Below, piece after piece: positions 7,700 through 16,798 of a DNA stretch of 64,000 nucleotides; position 1 is the first letter of the stretch, and the number at the start of each line of letters is the position of its first letter. The stretch comes from Actinoplanes campanulatus (GTDB lineage Bacteria > Actinomycetota > Actinomycetes > Mycobacteriales > Micromonosporaceae), in NCBI RefSeq assembly GCF_014647795.1, contig NZ_BMPW01000028.1, forward strand, positions 1 through 64,000, in the 5' to 3' direction. The translations under genes were made by a program, and so were the position numbers. Under the pieces are notes generated by a model. It searched no databases. It saw nothing but the letters and a program-made list of their open reading frames with translations, and had not been told where the DNA came from.

Positions 7700-9169
7700 T
7701 CATCGCCGCTGCTCCAGCCGGGCCAGCATGCCCTCGCAGGAGCGCACCGCCACGCGGGCGGCGACGGTCATCTCGTACGAGGTCAGCGGGTTCTCGGCAC
7801 GGCGCTGCCAGCGGGCCAGCGCCTCCCGCGCGGTGGCGCTCTGTTCCTTCTCGGGCGCGTCCGCGGGCAGGTGCAGGCGGTCGCTGACGGTGCTGCCGGA
7901 GCCGCCGATGAGGCGTTCCAGGTCGGCGACCGCGTCCGGTTTCCCGGTGATCCATCCGGCCCGCAGGCTGGACAGCACCCGCAGCTCGTTGAACGGGTGC
8001 GCGGACGCCATGATCTCCTCGACCGCGGCGGCCACCGCCTCGCTGCCCGGCCGGGGGCGGTCCCGCACGATCTCGGCCATCGCGAGCAGCGCCGACCGGC
8101 TCTTGAGCACGTCGGCGCGGTCGTAGAAGAGCGAGCCGATGATCTCCTTGAGTTCGGTGAGGCCGCTGCGGTCGGTGAGTTCCTTGGCCAGGGCGGTCGC
8201 GGTCGTCGCCACCTCCCGGCGCAGAAGGGTGCTCGTCAGCCGTACCCCGTAGAGCCCGAAACGGGCCAGGAGCGCCTCCCGCTCGAGTGAGGTCAGACCC
8301 AGCTCGGGCATGGCCGACGCGAAGCGATCGGCCGAGAGCAGCAGCTCCTCTGCCTGTTTGACCGCCAGGGCGGCGATCTTCCGCAGCTGCGAGACCTCGG
8401 TCTCGGTGAGCGTCACGGCCGTTTCGGCGAGAAGACCCGCGACCGGTACGACGGACTGCACGAGCCGGCGCACGTTCCCGTCGGTGCCGAGCCGGGTCGC
8501 GATCCGTCGCGCCGACGCCATCGAGTCGGGACGGCCGGCCCCGATCTCGTCGGCCCGGGACAGCACCCCGATCGCGTTGACCGGGCTGGGCCGGGAAACC
8601 TCGGTGTCGTGGAAGGCGCGCAGGAACTCGATGTCGCCCGGATGCAGGTGCCGCAGCAGGTAGACGACCGCGTCGGCGGGTGTCTCCTCGTCGTCGGGGG
8701 CGAGCAGCTCCCAGGTGTGCCGGGCGGTCTGCTCGGACAGCGAGCCGATGCCGGGCGTGTCGATCAGGGTGACGGTGCGCAGTGCCCGCGACGGCCAGGT
8801 CACGGTGAGCCGGTCGATGTCGGCGGCGCTCAGCCCGTCCAGGTCGACGTCGATGGCGCCGTCGTCGCGGGTGAACCGCAGCGGCCGGGCCGGTCCCTTC
8901 TTGAGGGCGGCGTGCACCTGGTAGGCGTGGCCGTCCTGGTACCAGGTGACGATGCGGGTGCACTCGCCCGCGTCGGTCGGCGCCAGCCGTTCCCCGACGA
9001 GGGCGTTGAGCAGTGTGGACTTGCCGGCTTTGACGCGGCCGGCGACGGCCACCCGCAGCGGGGCGGCGAGCCGGTCGCGGATCGCGCCGAGCCGGGCCGC
9101 GTCGGCGGTGCCGCGGTAGGTGGCGATCGCCTGGTCGAGCACGGCACGGGTACGGTCGACGAGGTTCAT
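7700..9169 (-). CDS. iniC: IniC-like dynamin-family GTPase
   Basis: The 489-residue protein is a bacterial dynamin-like GTPase. G1 is GRVKAGKST (44-52), the G2 Thr is in ECTRIV (71), G3 is DTPG (137-140), and the G4 position is SRAD (204-207) in place of the usual T/NKxD. The rest is helical, as in dynamin stalks. Its ATG overlaps the TGA of the upstream iniA-like gene by four bases (ATGA), implying translational coupling and a heteromeric complex. In Mycobacterium, iniBAC responds to cell-wall inhibitors and IniA is a membrane-acting dynamin; the same role in membrane maintenance is likely here. IniC rather than a generic dynamin is inferred from position. Confidence 0.85.
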   Translation of the reverse strand: MNLVDRTRAVLDQAIATYRGTADAARLGAIRDRLAAPLRVAVAGRVKAGKSTLLNALVGERLAPTDAGECTRIVTWYQDGHAYQVHAALKKGPARPLRFTRDDGAIDVDLDGLSAADIDRLTVTWPSRALRTVTLIDTPGIGSLSEQTARHTWELLAPDDEETPADAVVYLLRHLHPGDIEFLRAFHDTEVSRPSPVNAIGVLSRADEIGAGRPDSMASARRIATRLGTDGNVRRLVQSVVPVAGLLAETAVTLTETEVSQLRKIAALAVKQAEELLLSADRFASAMPELGLTSLEREALLARFGLYGVRLTSTLLRREVATTATALAKELTDRSGLTELKEIIGSLFYDRADVLKSRSALLAMAEIVRDRPRPGSEAVAAAVEEIMASAHPFNELRVLSSLRAGWITGKPDAVADLERLIGGSGSTVSDRLHLPADAPEKEQSATAREALARWQRRAENPLTSYEMTVAARVAVRSCEGMLARLEQRR

Positions 9170-10947
9170 GCCGCCACCGCCTGGGCGCGCTGCCGCAGTT
9201 GCTGGACCCGGGCCAGTTCGGCGTCCACGTCCTTGAGCCGTTTCTCCCGGTCGGCCTGGGTGCGTTTGGCGGCCTCGGCGGCGCTGTTCAGGGCCTGCGT
9301 GTTGGCCTTGTTGAGTTCCTCGGCGAGGCCGCTGTAGTGGTCGCGCAACTGCCGCTGGACCCGGCGCAGGGTGTCCCGGGAGTCCTTGCCGGCCACGAAG
9401 CTGACCTCGTCGCAGTAGCGGCGGATCGCGTTGCGGGCCTCGGCACGGCGTTTCGTGACCTGGCGTTTCTTCTCGTCGCGCAGGCCGCGGTGGCCCATCA
9501 CGAGACCGATGCCGATGCCGATCGGGCCGAGCGAGACGCCGACCAGGCTGCCCAGGATGATGAACATGAGGGCGCCGCCGTACGCGCTCTTCAGCGCCAC
9601 CATGGCCTGCTTGGTGAGCTTCATCCGCTCCAGGTCGATCTTGTGCTGGAAGTCGGCGACGGTGGCGAGCGGGGTCGGGTCGGTCACCGACGGCCGCCGC
9701 ATGATCATCGTGGACGCCTCGTGGAAGTGGTCGCCCACCCGTACGCCCAGGTCGGTGGCCCGGTCGCGGAGCAGCTCGTAGTTGGCCAGCAGCTCGTCGG
9801 CCATCCGCGACTGCAACCACGCCTCCATCTCGGCCCACGTGTCGGCCGGGTCGCCCTCCTCGATGGCGGTGTCCGCCTCGGCGATGACCACCCGCACCCG
9901 GGCCCGCAGGTCGTGGTCCACGTCGGAGGTGAGGTCGGTGACGCCGTCGCTGAGGGTCTGGTTCCATTTGGCGGCGGCGCTCTTCAGGGACTCGACGCGT
10001 TCCTTCACGCCGGTCAGCTCGCGGACCACCCGGGCGGCGGCCTCCGGGTCGGCGAGCGCCGCCCGTTCCGCCTGGAATCGGCTGTCGAGTTGTTCGCAGA
10101 GCGCGAGCACCTCGGCCGACGCCTCGCCGGCCAGCCTGTCGACGGCCGAGGCGCCGATCTTCTCGGTGAGGAAGGCGACCAGGTGGGTGAAGCCGGACTC
10201 GGCGTTGAGGGCGGTGTCGTTGGCCTTCACCGCGCGCGAGCGCAGTGTCGACGACACCGGCATGAGCGGCATCGGGCAGTGTGCCGCCAGGTGCCGCTCG
10301 TTGAGTTCGCGGATGCGCCGCCACGCCGGGTAGAAGTCGGTCTTGGTGACGACGCACGCCACCACCGGGCACAGCGACCGGGCGCGTTGCAGGAAGTCGA
10401 CCTCGCTGCGGGTCAGCTCCTGGGCGGCGCCGGTGACGAACAGGACGGCGTCGGCCATCGAGACGGCGGCCAGGCTGGCGGCGGCGTGCGGCGAACCGAG
10501 CCCGCCGACGCCGGGGGTGTCCACCAGGACCAGGCCACCGGCGAGGATCTTGCGGGGGATGCGAACCTCGACACCGGACACCCGGTCTCCGTTCACTCCG
10601 CCGGCGCCGCCTTCGAGGACGTACCGGCGGACGTCGGCGACCGGGATCGGCTCGCGGCGGCCCGGCTCGTACAGCAGGGCCGCCTCGGGTTTCGCACCGT
10701 GCCGCACGTAGGTCGGCACCGCCGTGGCCACGTCGTCGTCGACCGTGCAGACGGTCGCGCCGACCAGGGCGTTGACCAGGGAACTCTTGCCCTGTTTGAA
10801 CTCGCCGGCCACGACGACGTGCAGCACCGGGTCGGCCAGGGACTCCTTGGCGGCGGTCAGGCGGGTGGCCGCGTCGGGTCGGTCGTACGCCGTACAGGCG
10901 TGCAGCGCCAGATCGATCAGGGCAACGGCCTTCGCGACCTCGGCCAC
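9166..10947 (-). CDS. iniA: IniA-like dynamin-family GTPase
   Basis: The 593-residue product has a full G domain: G1 GEFKQGKSS (48-56), G3 DTPGVGG (143-149), G4 TKTD (201-204). A helical stalk follows, and then a hydrophobic hairpin at about 456-486 (GGALMFIILGSLVG then VSLGPIGIGIGLVMG) that fits the membrane-inserting paddle of bacterial dynamins. The C-terminus is coiled-coil-like and charged. It acts on the inner face of the membrane. It lies 13 bp after the iniB-like gene and overlaps iniC by four bases, giving an iniB-iniA-iniC operon order as in mycobacteria. Assignment to the Ini group is by order and motifs. Confidence 0.88.
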   Translation of the reverse strand: MAEVAKAVALIDLALHACTAYDRPDAATRLTAAKESLADPVLHVVVAGEFKQGKSSLVNALVGATVCTVDDDVATAVPTYVRHGAKPEAALLYEPGRREPIPVADVRRYVLEGGAGGVNGDRVSGVEVRIPRKILAGGLVLVDTPGVGGLGSPHAAASLAAVSMADAVLFVTGAAQELTRSEVDFLQRARSLCPVVACVVTKTDFYPAWRRIRELNERHLAAHCPMPLMPVSSTLRSRAVKANDTALNAESGFTHLVAFLTEKIGASAVDRLAGEASAEVLALCEQLDSRFQAERAALADPEAAARVVRELTGVKERVESLKSAAAKWNQTLSDGVTDLTSDVDHDLRARVRVVIAEADTAIEEGDPADTWAEMEAWLQSRMADELLANYELLRDRATDLGVRVGDHFHEASTMIMRRPSVTDPTPLATVADFQHKIDLERMKLTKQAMVALKSAYGGALMFIILGSLVGVSLGPIGIGIGLVMGHRGLRDEKKRQVTKRRAEARNAIRRYCDEVSFVAGKDSRDTLRRVQRQLRDHYSGLAEELNKANTQALNSAAEAAKRTQADREKRLKDVDAELARVQQLRQRAQAVAA

Positions 10948-10960
10948 GGTTCCTCCAGGG

Positions 10961-12091
10961 TCAGGCGCCGACGACGGTGGTGTCGTCGCCGCTCTCGATC
11001 GTGTCGTCGTCCGACGTCACGGTGGTGGTGTCGATGTCGGTGATGTTGGTGTCGTTGTCGCTGACGGTGGTGTCGTTGTCGTTGATCGTGGTGTCGTCGT
11101 CGGAGACGGTCGTCACGGTGGTGTCGTTGTCCTCGTTGTTGCCGCTGGCGTTGCCGCCCACCGAGATGGCCGAGCCGTCGTCGGCGGTCACGTCGGACAG
11201 GTTGGTGGCGTCGCTGCCGTCGCCGAAGGTGACCGCGCTGTCCTCGATCTCGGCGTCCGGCAGGTTCGCGACGTCGCCGTCACCGAAGTTGAACACCGAC
11301 TCGTCGGCGCCCCCGTCGACCTGGGCGGTCTGGTTGCCGTCGCCGACCACGGCGTCGTCGAGTTCGTCGGCCACGATGCCGGTGTTGACGCCGGTGTTGA
11401 CCGCGCCGGAGATGTCGTCGCCGGCCTGCACGGCACCGTCGCCGGTGTTCGCCTGGCCGAAGTTGTCGCCGTCGATCAGCAGGCCCCCGTCGCCGCTCAC
11501 CGAGTTGATGTCGCCGTCGACGATCGTGGAACCGTCTCCGGTGGCCGCGTTCACGTCGCCGTCGCCGACCGTGGCGACCGCGCCGTCACCGGTCGCGGCG
11601 TTCACGTCGTCGCCGCCGGCCACCGCGCCGTCACCGGACGCGCTGATGTTGGTGGCGTCGATGTCACCGAAGACGTTGCCGTCCACGTCGAGGTCGAGGC
11701 TGTTGTCGGTGATCGTGGTGACGGACAGGTCGAGGTTCTGGGTGATCGTCTCGTCGCCCTCGTAGGTGGCGTAGGTGACGTAGTTCAGGTGCTGAACCAC
11801 GTGCTCGACGGACTGGGTGCCGGCCGAGTGGGCCGAAGCCCCGCCGCCACCGCCACCGCCTCCGCCGCCGGAGTAGTTGCTCAGCGCCGACCGGGCCTCG
11901 GAGGAGACGCCCGGCTCGGTGGCGGCGTCGTTGACGACCGCTGGAACGTCCACGGCCGACAGGTCGACATCGGTGACGCCCTCGGCGGTCAGGGTGCCGT
12001 TCGGGTCCTCGGCGTACCGGGCCGCGAAGTCACGGTCGGTGATTAGGTTGACGACGAAGTCCTTGAGGAGTTCAGCTGCGTTGACGGTCAT
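10961..12091 (-). CDS. iniB: IniB-like repeat protein
   Basis: The 376-residue protein begins with a helical domain (LLKDFVVNLITDRDFAARYAEDPNGTLTAEGVTDVDL) matching the IniB N-terminal domain family. A Gly run follows near residue 77-86. The remainder is a long acidic low-complexity region with GDGAVAGGDDVNAATGDG-type repeats and a final Asp/Thr-rich stretch (TVSDNDTNITDID). The repeats look like a solenoid or disordered Asp-rich polymer, possibly calcium-binding. No signal peptide is seen, as in mycobacterial IniB. It heads the dynamin operon; the ATG follows GGAGAG. Its exact role is unknown in any organism. Confidence 0.85.
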   Translation of the reverse strand: MTVNAAELLKDFVVNLITDRDFAARYAEDPNGTLTAEGVTDVDLSAVDVPAVVNDAATEPGVSSEARSALSNYSGGGGGGGGGGASAHSAGTQSVEHVVQHLNYVTYATYEGDETITQNLDLSVTTITDNSLDLDVDGNVFGDIDATNISASGDGAVAGGDDVNAATGDGAVATVGDGDVNAATGDGSTIVDGDINSVSGDGGLLIDGDNFGQANTGDGAVQAGDDISGAVNTGVNTGIVADELDDAVVGDGNQTAQVDGGADESVFNFGDGDVANLPDAEIEDSAVTFGDGSDATNLSDVTADDGSAISVGGNASGNNEDNDTTVTTVSDDDTTINDNDTTVSDNDTNITDIDTTTVTSDDDTIESGDDTTVVGA

Positions 12092-12180
12092 GATCTCTCC
12101 TAGCTCGGTGTGTGTCCCGTTCCTTCATCCGGGCACGGCACCAGCGTGCGACCCGTGAGCCGGTCCGGGCATCGGGGTGT

Positions 12181-12210
12181 CCCCCGTGGTATAGGGGGTG
12201 CGCTAGGGGA
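12181..12210. promoter_or_regulatory. iniB upstream element: phased TAGGGG repeats and CCCCC/GGGGG dyad
   Basis: TAGGGG occurs at 12192 and 12204, a 12-bp period, about 100-120 bp upstream of the iniB-like start. CCCCC at 12181-12185 and GGGGG at 12194-12198 flank TATA, forming a dyad around TATACC on the minus strand, a possible -10. The same kind of 12-bp repeat lies upstream of the hsp70-like gene in the same orientation relative to transcription. The adjacent LAL regulator is the likely binder. Confidence 0.45.
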
Positions 12211-12273
12211 TCCACAGTGTGGTGTCCGAGATCCAACCCATCGGATCGCGGAATCGGTGCAAACCGGCGCTGT

Positions 12274-14550
12274 CTAGCCGTCCAGCATCTCGCGGAGCAT
12301 GGCCAGCAGTTCGGCCCGGGTGTTCGCGCCGAGCTTGCCGCGGATCCGTGCCACGTGGTGCTCGACCGTCTTCGGCGCAATATATAGCTGAGCGCCTATC
12401 TCACGGTGCGTGCTGCCCGCCAGGACGAGACGCGCCACGGTGACCTCGCGTTCGGACAGTCCGCCACCACCGCCGGGGCTGTCGGCCTCCGGTTCGGACA
12501 GTTCCCGGGCCCGCTCCAGCAGACGGCGCGCGGCTCCTGCGTCGTCGGTCCGGATGGCGGCCTGCCCGGCCAGCCGGGACGCCTCCCACGGCAGCTCCGC
12601 GGCGTGCAGGTCCTCGGTGGCGGCCAGGATCTCGTCGGTGTCCACGGTTCCGGCCAGCACCTCGGCCCAGCGCCGGGCCGCCACACACTGCGCCCGCGGG
12701 CGGGTCCCGCCGGTCGTGGCCATCCGCTCGGCCGTCTCGGCGGCGGCGCCGGCGTCCTCGGTGACGATCGCGGTCTGCAGGCGCAGCCAGTCCAGCGCCA
12801 CCGACCAGGCGGTCGGCCGGCCCAGACCGGTGACGATGTCGTCGAGCAGGTCCAGCACCGGGGTGAGGCGGGCAATCTTGCGGAGCCGGGCCGCGGCCAC
12901 CGCCAGCTCCTCGAGCGGTTCCAGCTGCCAGAGATCCACGGTACGGCGCGCGAGCAGCGGTTCGATCCCGGTCCACGCGTCCCGCAGCCCGGCGATGTCC
13001 CCGCGCCGGCGGGCGATCCCGGCGGCCAGCGCGGCCCGCAGCAGGCGGTCCCGGCCGGACGGTTCGGCGCCCGGCGGGAACCGCAGCTCGTGCAGGGCGG
13101 TGTCGTAGTGGCCCGCCCGCATCCGGGCCCAGGCCAGCAGCAGCCGGTGCCGCTCGTCGGCCGCCGGTCCGCCGACCCGGGCCGCCCTGGCCCGGGTGAG
13201 CAGGTGCTCGGCAGAGGCGACGTCACCGGCGGCGACGGCCACCACGGCGGCGATCGCGTGCGGCGTGTCCGGCAGAACCAGTTGCGGGGAACCGCGTTCC
13301 ATCGCCTCGGTGGCCTCGATGAGCAGCGGCAACGCCCGCTCCGGCTCGGTGGCGGCCAGCGCCCCTTCGGCGAGGCGAACGAGCGCGGCCGGTGCTGGGG
13401 AACCAGTCGAGGCCGGGGAACCGAGCGTGGCCGGAACCGGGCGGCCGAGGGCGACCAGCGCGGGCACCGCGAGCATCGGCCCCGGCCCGCCGGCGGCGAG
13501 CAGCAGCTCGGCGGACCGCGCGGCCCGGCCCTCCTGGGCGGCCACCGCCCCGGCGACCAGTTTCTCCCGGGACGTCGTGAGGGTGAGCTGGTCGACGTCG
13601 ACCGGCAGGCCGAGCAGCGCGCTCGCCTCGGCCCGGCCGGCCGCCAGCTCCGCGGCCCCGGTGCTGGCGTCCGCCGCGTCGTCGAACCAGCCGATCGCCG
13701 CCGCCGGATCGATGAACCGCAACCGCTCCCCCGCCGCCCGGTAGACGTCCGCCGCGGCCGGGGTCGCCGCCCGCGCCGCCCGCAACTGACCGGCCGCCGC
13801 GACCGGATCGGCGCCGGCCGCCAGCAGCGCACCCGCCACCGCGTCGTGGATCCGCCGCCGTTCCGCGCCGGGCAGCTCGGCGAGCACCGCCTCGGCCATC
13901 ACCGGGATCATCCGCTCGGACGGCAGGAGCAGACCCTCGTCCCGCAGCGTCCGCAGCGCGGTGGCCAGCCCGGTCAGATCGAGTCCGCAGGCGGCGGCGA
14001 GCACCGGATCACCGAGATCCAACCGCAGCGCCAGCACCCGCGCCACGGTGACCGCCGCGTCGCCGAGCACCGCGAACCGCCGCTGCACCCGGGCCAGCAG
14101 CGCGGGAGCCACGTCATCGGCCGGCGCGGTGACGATCGCGACCGCGACCACCGGGATCCCGCCGGAGGCCTCGTGCACGGCCTCTGCCACCTCGGGCGAC
14201 ACCGGCCGCCCGGTCACCGTGGCCACCAGCCGGGCCATCGCGCCGGGGTCCAGCGGCCCGAGCACCTCCACACCACCCGCGGAGGCCGCCTCGTCGAGGG
14301 CGGCCAGTTCCGGCCGGTCGATCGTGGGCCGGCGGGAGACCGCCATCGGCACGCCGGCCCGGCACAGGGCGGCCAGTTCCCGCAAAGCGACGGCATCCAG
14401 CCGGTGCGCGTCGTCGACCACCACCAGCGGCGCGTCCTCGAGCGCGGCGGTAACCCCGCCGGCGAACCACACCGATCCGGTCACGGCCGCGGCGAGCGCA
14501 CGGAGCCGATGGGTACGGCCCGCGCCGTCCACACCGACCACGACCGTCAC
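12274..14550 (-). CDS. LAL-type LuxR-family regulator (IniR-like)
   Basis: The 758-residue protein has a degenerate P-loop at its very N-terminus (GVDGAGRTHR, residues 6-15), a Walker-B-like LVVVDDAHRL near 47-56, a long helical TPR-like middle, and a C-terminal GerE/LuxR DNA-binding domain (SEREVTVARLVLAG then KTVEHHVARIRGKLG). This is the STAND/LAL architecture. The start is GTG. In M. tuberculosis the iniBAC operon has a large STAND/LuxR-type regulator, IniR, encoded next to it; position and architecture suggest the equivalent here. The region upstream of iniB lies between the two genes, both on the minus strand, so it would activate in trans. The Walker A lacks the usual GKT, so ATP use is uncertain. 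Confidence 0.85.
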   Translation of the reverse strand: MTVVVGVDGAGRTHRLRALAAAVTGSVWFAGGVTAALEDAPLVVVDDAHRLDAVALRELAALCRAGVPMAVSRRPTIDRPELAALDEAASAGGVEVLGPLDPGAMARLVATVTGRPVSPEVAEAVHEASGGIPVVAVAIVTAPADDVAPALLARVQRRFAVLGDAAVTVARVLALRLDLGDPVLAAACGLDLTGLATALRTLRDEGLLLPSERMIPVMAEAVLAELPGAERRRIHDAVAGALLAAGADPVAAAGQLRAARAATPAAADVYRAAGERLRFIDPAAAIGWFDDAADASTGAAELAAGRAEASALLGLPVDVDQLTLTTSREKLVAGAVAAQEGRAARSAELLLAAGGPGPMLAVPALVALGRPVPATLGSPASTGSPAPAALVRLAEGALAATEPERALPLLIEATEAMERGSPQLVLPDTPHAIAAVVAVAAGDVASAEHLLTRARAARVGGPAADERHRLLLAWARMRAGHYDTALHELRFPPGAEPSGRDRLLRAALAAGIARRRGDIAGLRDAWTGIEPLLARRTVDLWQLEPLEELAVAAARLRKIARLTPVLDLLDDIVTGLGRPTAWSVALDWLRLQTAIVTEDAGAAAETAERMATTGGTRPRAQCVAARRWAEVLAGTVDTDEILAATEDLHAAELPWEASRLAGQAAIRTDDAGAARRLLERARELSEPEADSPGGGGGLSEREVTVARLVLAGSTHREIGAQLYIAPKTVEHHVARIRGKLGANTRAELLAMLREMLDG

Positions 14551-14624
14551 ATCGCGACTCTACCGGTGTTCTACGTCACTCTGGTTTCCCACAGATCCGG
14601 CCGCCGCCCGCCGACTGTCCGCCC

Positions 14625-16031
14625 ATGACCTCCACCGGCATCCGGATCTTCCTGGGCGGCGCGATCGCGGCGGTCGCCGGTCTGATGCTGACCTGGGACA
14701 CCACGATCGGCAACGTCCTGTACGTGCTCACCTACCTGACCCTGTGCACGATGGCCTGGCTGGCCGTACGCCGGATCCCGCCCGGCCCGGAGCGCCGGCC
14801 GTGGCTGCTGGCCGCCGTCGCACCGGCGCTGTGGCTGACCGGCGACGTCGTCGAACTGGTCTACTACTACCTGGGCAGCGTCCCGCCGGTGGGCGTGGCC
14901 GACGCGTTCTGGCTGGCCGGATACCCGCTGCTGGCGGGGGCCCTGACGATGATGGCCCGCCGCCGCGCCCCGAACAATCTGCGCGGCGCCGTCCTGGACG
15001 GCCTCACCCTGACGGTGGCCGCCGCCCTGGCTAGCTGGCAGTACCTGATCCTGCCGTACCTCGGTTCCGGTCTCGGTGTCGCCGAGACGATCGTGCCGCC
15101 GCTCTACCCGGTCGCCAGTGTGGCGTTGCTGGCCGCGGTGCTGTTCATCGCCCTGTCCCCCGGCGACCGGGGTGTGCCGACCGGCCTGATGGTCGGCGCC
15201 GTCGTGCTGTACCTGGCGATCGACGTGGCCTACAACGTGCTGCCGCTGTTCATGGACTACACCGTCGTGGCCCGGATCGGCCCGCTGATCCTGCTGGGCA
15301 ACGCCATGATCGTCGCGGCCTGCCTGCACGGGAACCGGGCCGAGCTGACCAGCCCCGGACACAAGATCCGGATCCTGCACCCGGCGCGGGTGGTGTTCCT
15401 CGGCCTGGCGCTGCTGGCCACGCCGGTGCTGGCGATGCTCCAGGGCGACGCGGTCGCCGGGCTGATCGCCGCGTCGCTGTGCACGGCGTTCGTGCTGACC
15501 CGGTTCACCATCGCGGTCCGCGAGCAGGAGAAGGCGCAGGCGCTGCTCGCCTTCCAGGCCCGGCACGACACGCTCACCGGGCTGGCCAACCGGGCGGTGC
15601 TCACCGACGAACTGGAGCGGCGGTCCGGGCCGGTCGCCGTGCTCTACCTGGACCTGGACGGGTTCAAGGAGGTCAACGACAGCCACGGCCACGAGGCGGG
15701 TGACCTGGTTCTGGCCACTGTCGCGCAGCGGCTGTCGGCCGCCGTACGGGCCACCGACCTGGTGGTCCGCCTCGGCGGCGACGAGTTCGTGCTGTTCTGC
15801 CCGAACCTGCCGGAGGCCGAGGCGGTCCGGCTGGCCGAGCGGGTGCTCGTCTACGTGGCCCAGCCGATCCCGTTCCACGGCGAGACCCTGGACATCGGGG
15901 TCAGCGTCGGCATCGCGGCCTACGGCCCGGACGACACCGCCGACGGCCAGGACGTGCTGCGCGACGCCGACATGGCCATGTACGAGGCGAAGAAGCTGGG
16001 GCGGGGCCGCTGGGTGATGGCCGGTGCCTAG
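14625..16031 (+). CDS. Membrane-bound diguanylate cyclase (GGDEF)
   Basis: The 468-residue protein has about nine hydrophobic segments across residues 1-300, a short linker helix (AVREQEKAQALLAFQARHDTLTGL) and a complete GGDEF domain at about 310-468. The active loop is RLGGDEF, preceded by RATD at the inhibitory I-site (RxxD) position, so it should make c-di-GMP from GTP with product inhibition. There is no EAL domain. The N-terminal region should sense a membrane-linked signal. Its stop codon shares the palindrome CTAG (16028-16031) with the convergent lipoprotein gene. Confidence 0.93.
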   Translation: MTSTGIRIFLGGAIAAVAGLMLTWDTTIGNVLYVLTYLTLCTMAWLAVRRIPPGPERRPWLLAAVAPALWLTGDVVELVYYYLGSVPPVGVADAFWLAGYPLLAGALTMMARRRAPNNLRGAVLDGLTLTVAAALASWQYLILPYLGSGLGVAETIVPPLYPVASVALLAAVLFIALSPGDRGVPTGLMVGAVVLYLAIDVAYNVLPLFMDYTVVARIGPLILLGNAMIVAACLHGNRAELTSPGHKIRILHPARVVFLGLALLATPVLAMLQGDAVAGLIAASLCTAFVLTRFTIAVREQEKAQALLAFQARHDTLTGLANRAVLTDELERRSGPVAVLYLDLDGFKEVNDSHGHEAGDLVLATVAQRLSAAVRATDLVVRLGGDEFVLFCPNLPEAEAVRLAERVLVYVAQPIPFHGETLDIGVSVGIAAYGPDDTADGQDVLRDADMAMYEAKKLGRGRWVMAGA

Positions 16032-16714
16032 TGGACCGCCGCGGCCCGCGTCTTCGCCTTGCCGATGAGGTCGCGGACCAGCTTCTCGGAGCCGTCCATG
16101 TTCTCCCAGCCCATGTCGGCGACCACGACGACGACATCGTTGACCCGGGCCAGGGCGGCGTAGTGGTTGACCGTGGCCGGCTCCTCGTCGGCGTAGCTGA
16201 ACCGCTGCCCGATCCGGACCAGCATCGTGTCGCCGTCCGATTCGATGACGTCCCATTTCCGTTGGCCCTCGGCGAGCCCGCCCCGACACTTCTTCAGGGC
16301 CGCGTCGATCTCCTGGATCTGCCGGGCCGCCCCGCCGGGCTGGTGCCGGCCGATGAACTGCACGACCACGGTCGGGACGGTCTCCGGGGTGCTGCCGGGG
16401 ACCACGTACCGCTTCGCCACGGCGGCGGTGCGGGTGGGGTCGCTGGGGTAGCGGCCCCCGCACGGGCGCAGCGGGCGCACGTAGGCGTACTCACCCTGGG
16501 GAAGGGTCTCCGCCGTCGCACCGCGTACATCCTCGGGTTGCAGCAGGGCCGCGGCCGGGATCCCGGCCGGCGCCGGAACGGAGGCCGGGACCGACGGCGC
16601 CGGAGCGGAGGCGACCTGTGCGGCGGGCGCCGGATCGGGGCTGGAACCGCACCCCGCGATCGCCGCGACCAACAGTCCGGCGCTCACGGCCCGGCGGATC
16701 CTCGTGTTCGTCAT
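16028..16714 (-). CDS. Putative lipoprotein, unknown function
   Basis: The 228-residue product has a lipoprotein signal (RRAVSAGLLVAAIAGCGSS, lipobox Cys at 22), a Pro/Ala-rich spacer and an outer domain with conserved-looking YVRPLRPCGGRYPSD and a second Cys in LKKCRGG, which could form a disulphide. It resembles the sensor-like lipoproteins common in actinomycetes. The ATG is preceded by GGAGG with unusually tight spacing (2 bases). It converges on the diguanylate cyclase gene and diverges from the acetyltransferase. Ligand unknown. Confidence 0.82.
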   Translation of the reverse strand: MTNTRIRRAVSAGLLVAAIAGCGSSPDPAPAAQVASAPAPSVPASVPAPAGIPAAALLQPEDVRGATAETLPQGEYAYVRPLRPCGGRYPSDPTRTAAVAKRYVVPGSTPETVPTVVVQFIGRHQPGGAARQIQEIDAALKKCRGGLAEGQRKWDVIESDGDTMLVRIGQRFSYADEEPATVNHYAALARVNDVVVVVADMGWENMDGSEKLVRDLIGKAKTRAAAVH

Positions 16715-16798
16715 GTCCTCCACCTTGCGCCCCTTTGTAAAGTGGTGCCGTACCGCCCGGTAGCGGCTCGTCCAGTCCATCGTGTTGGAGGGTCCGCC

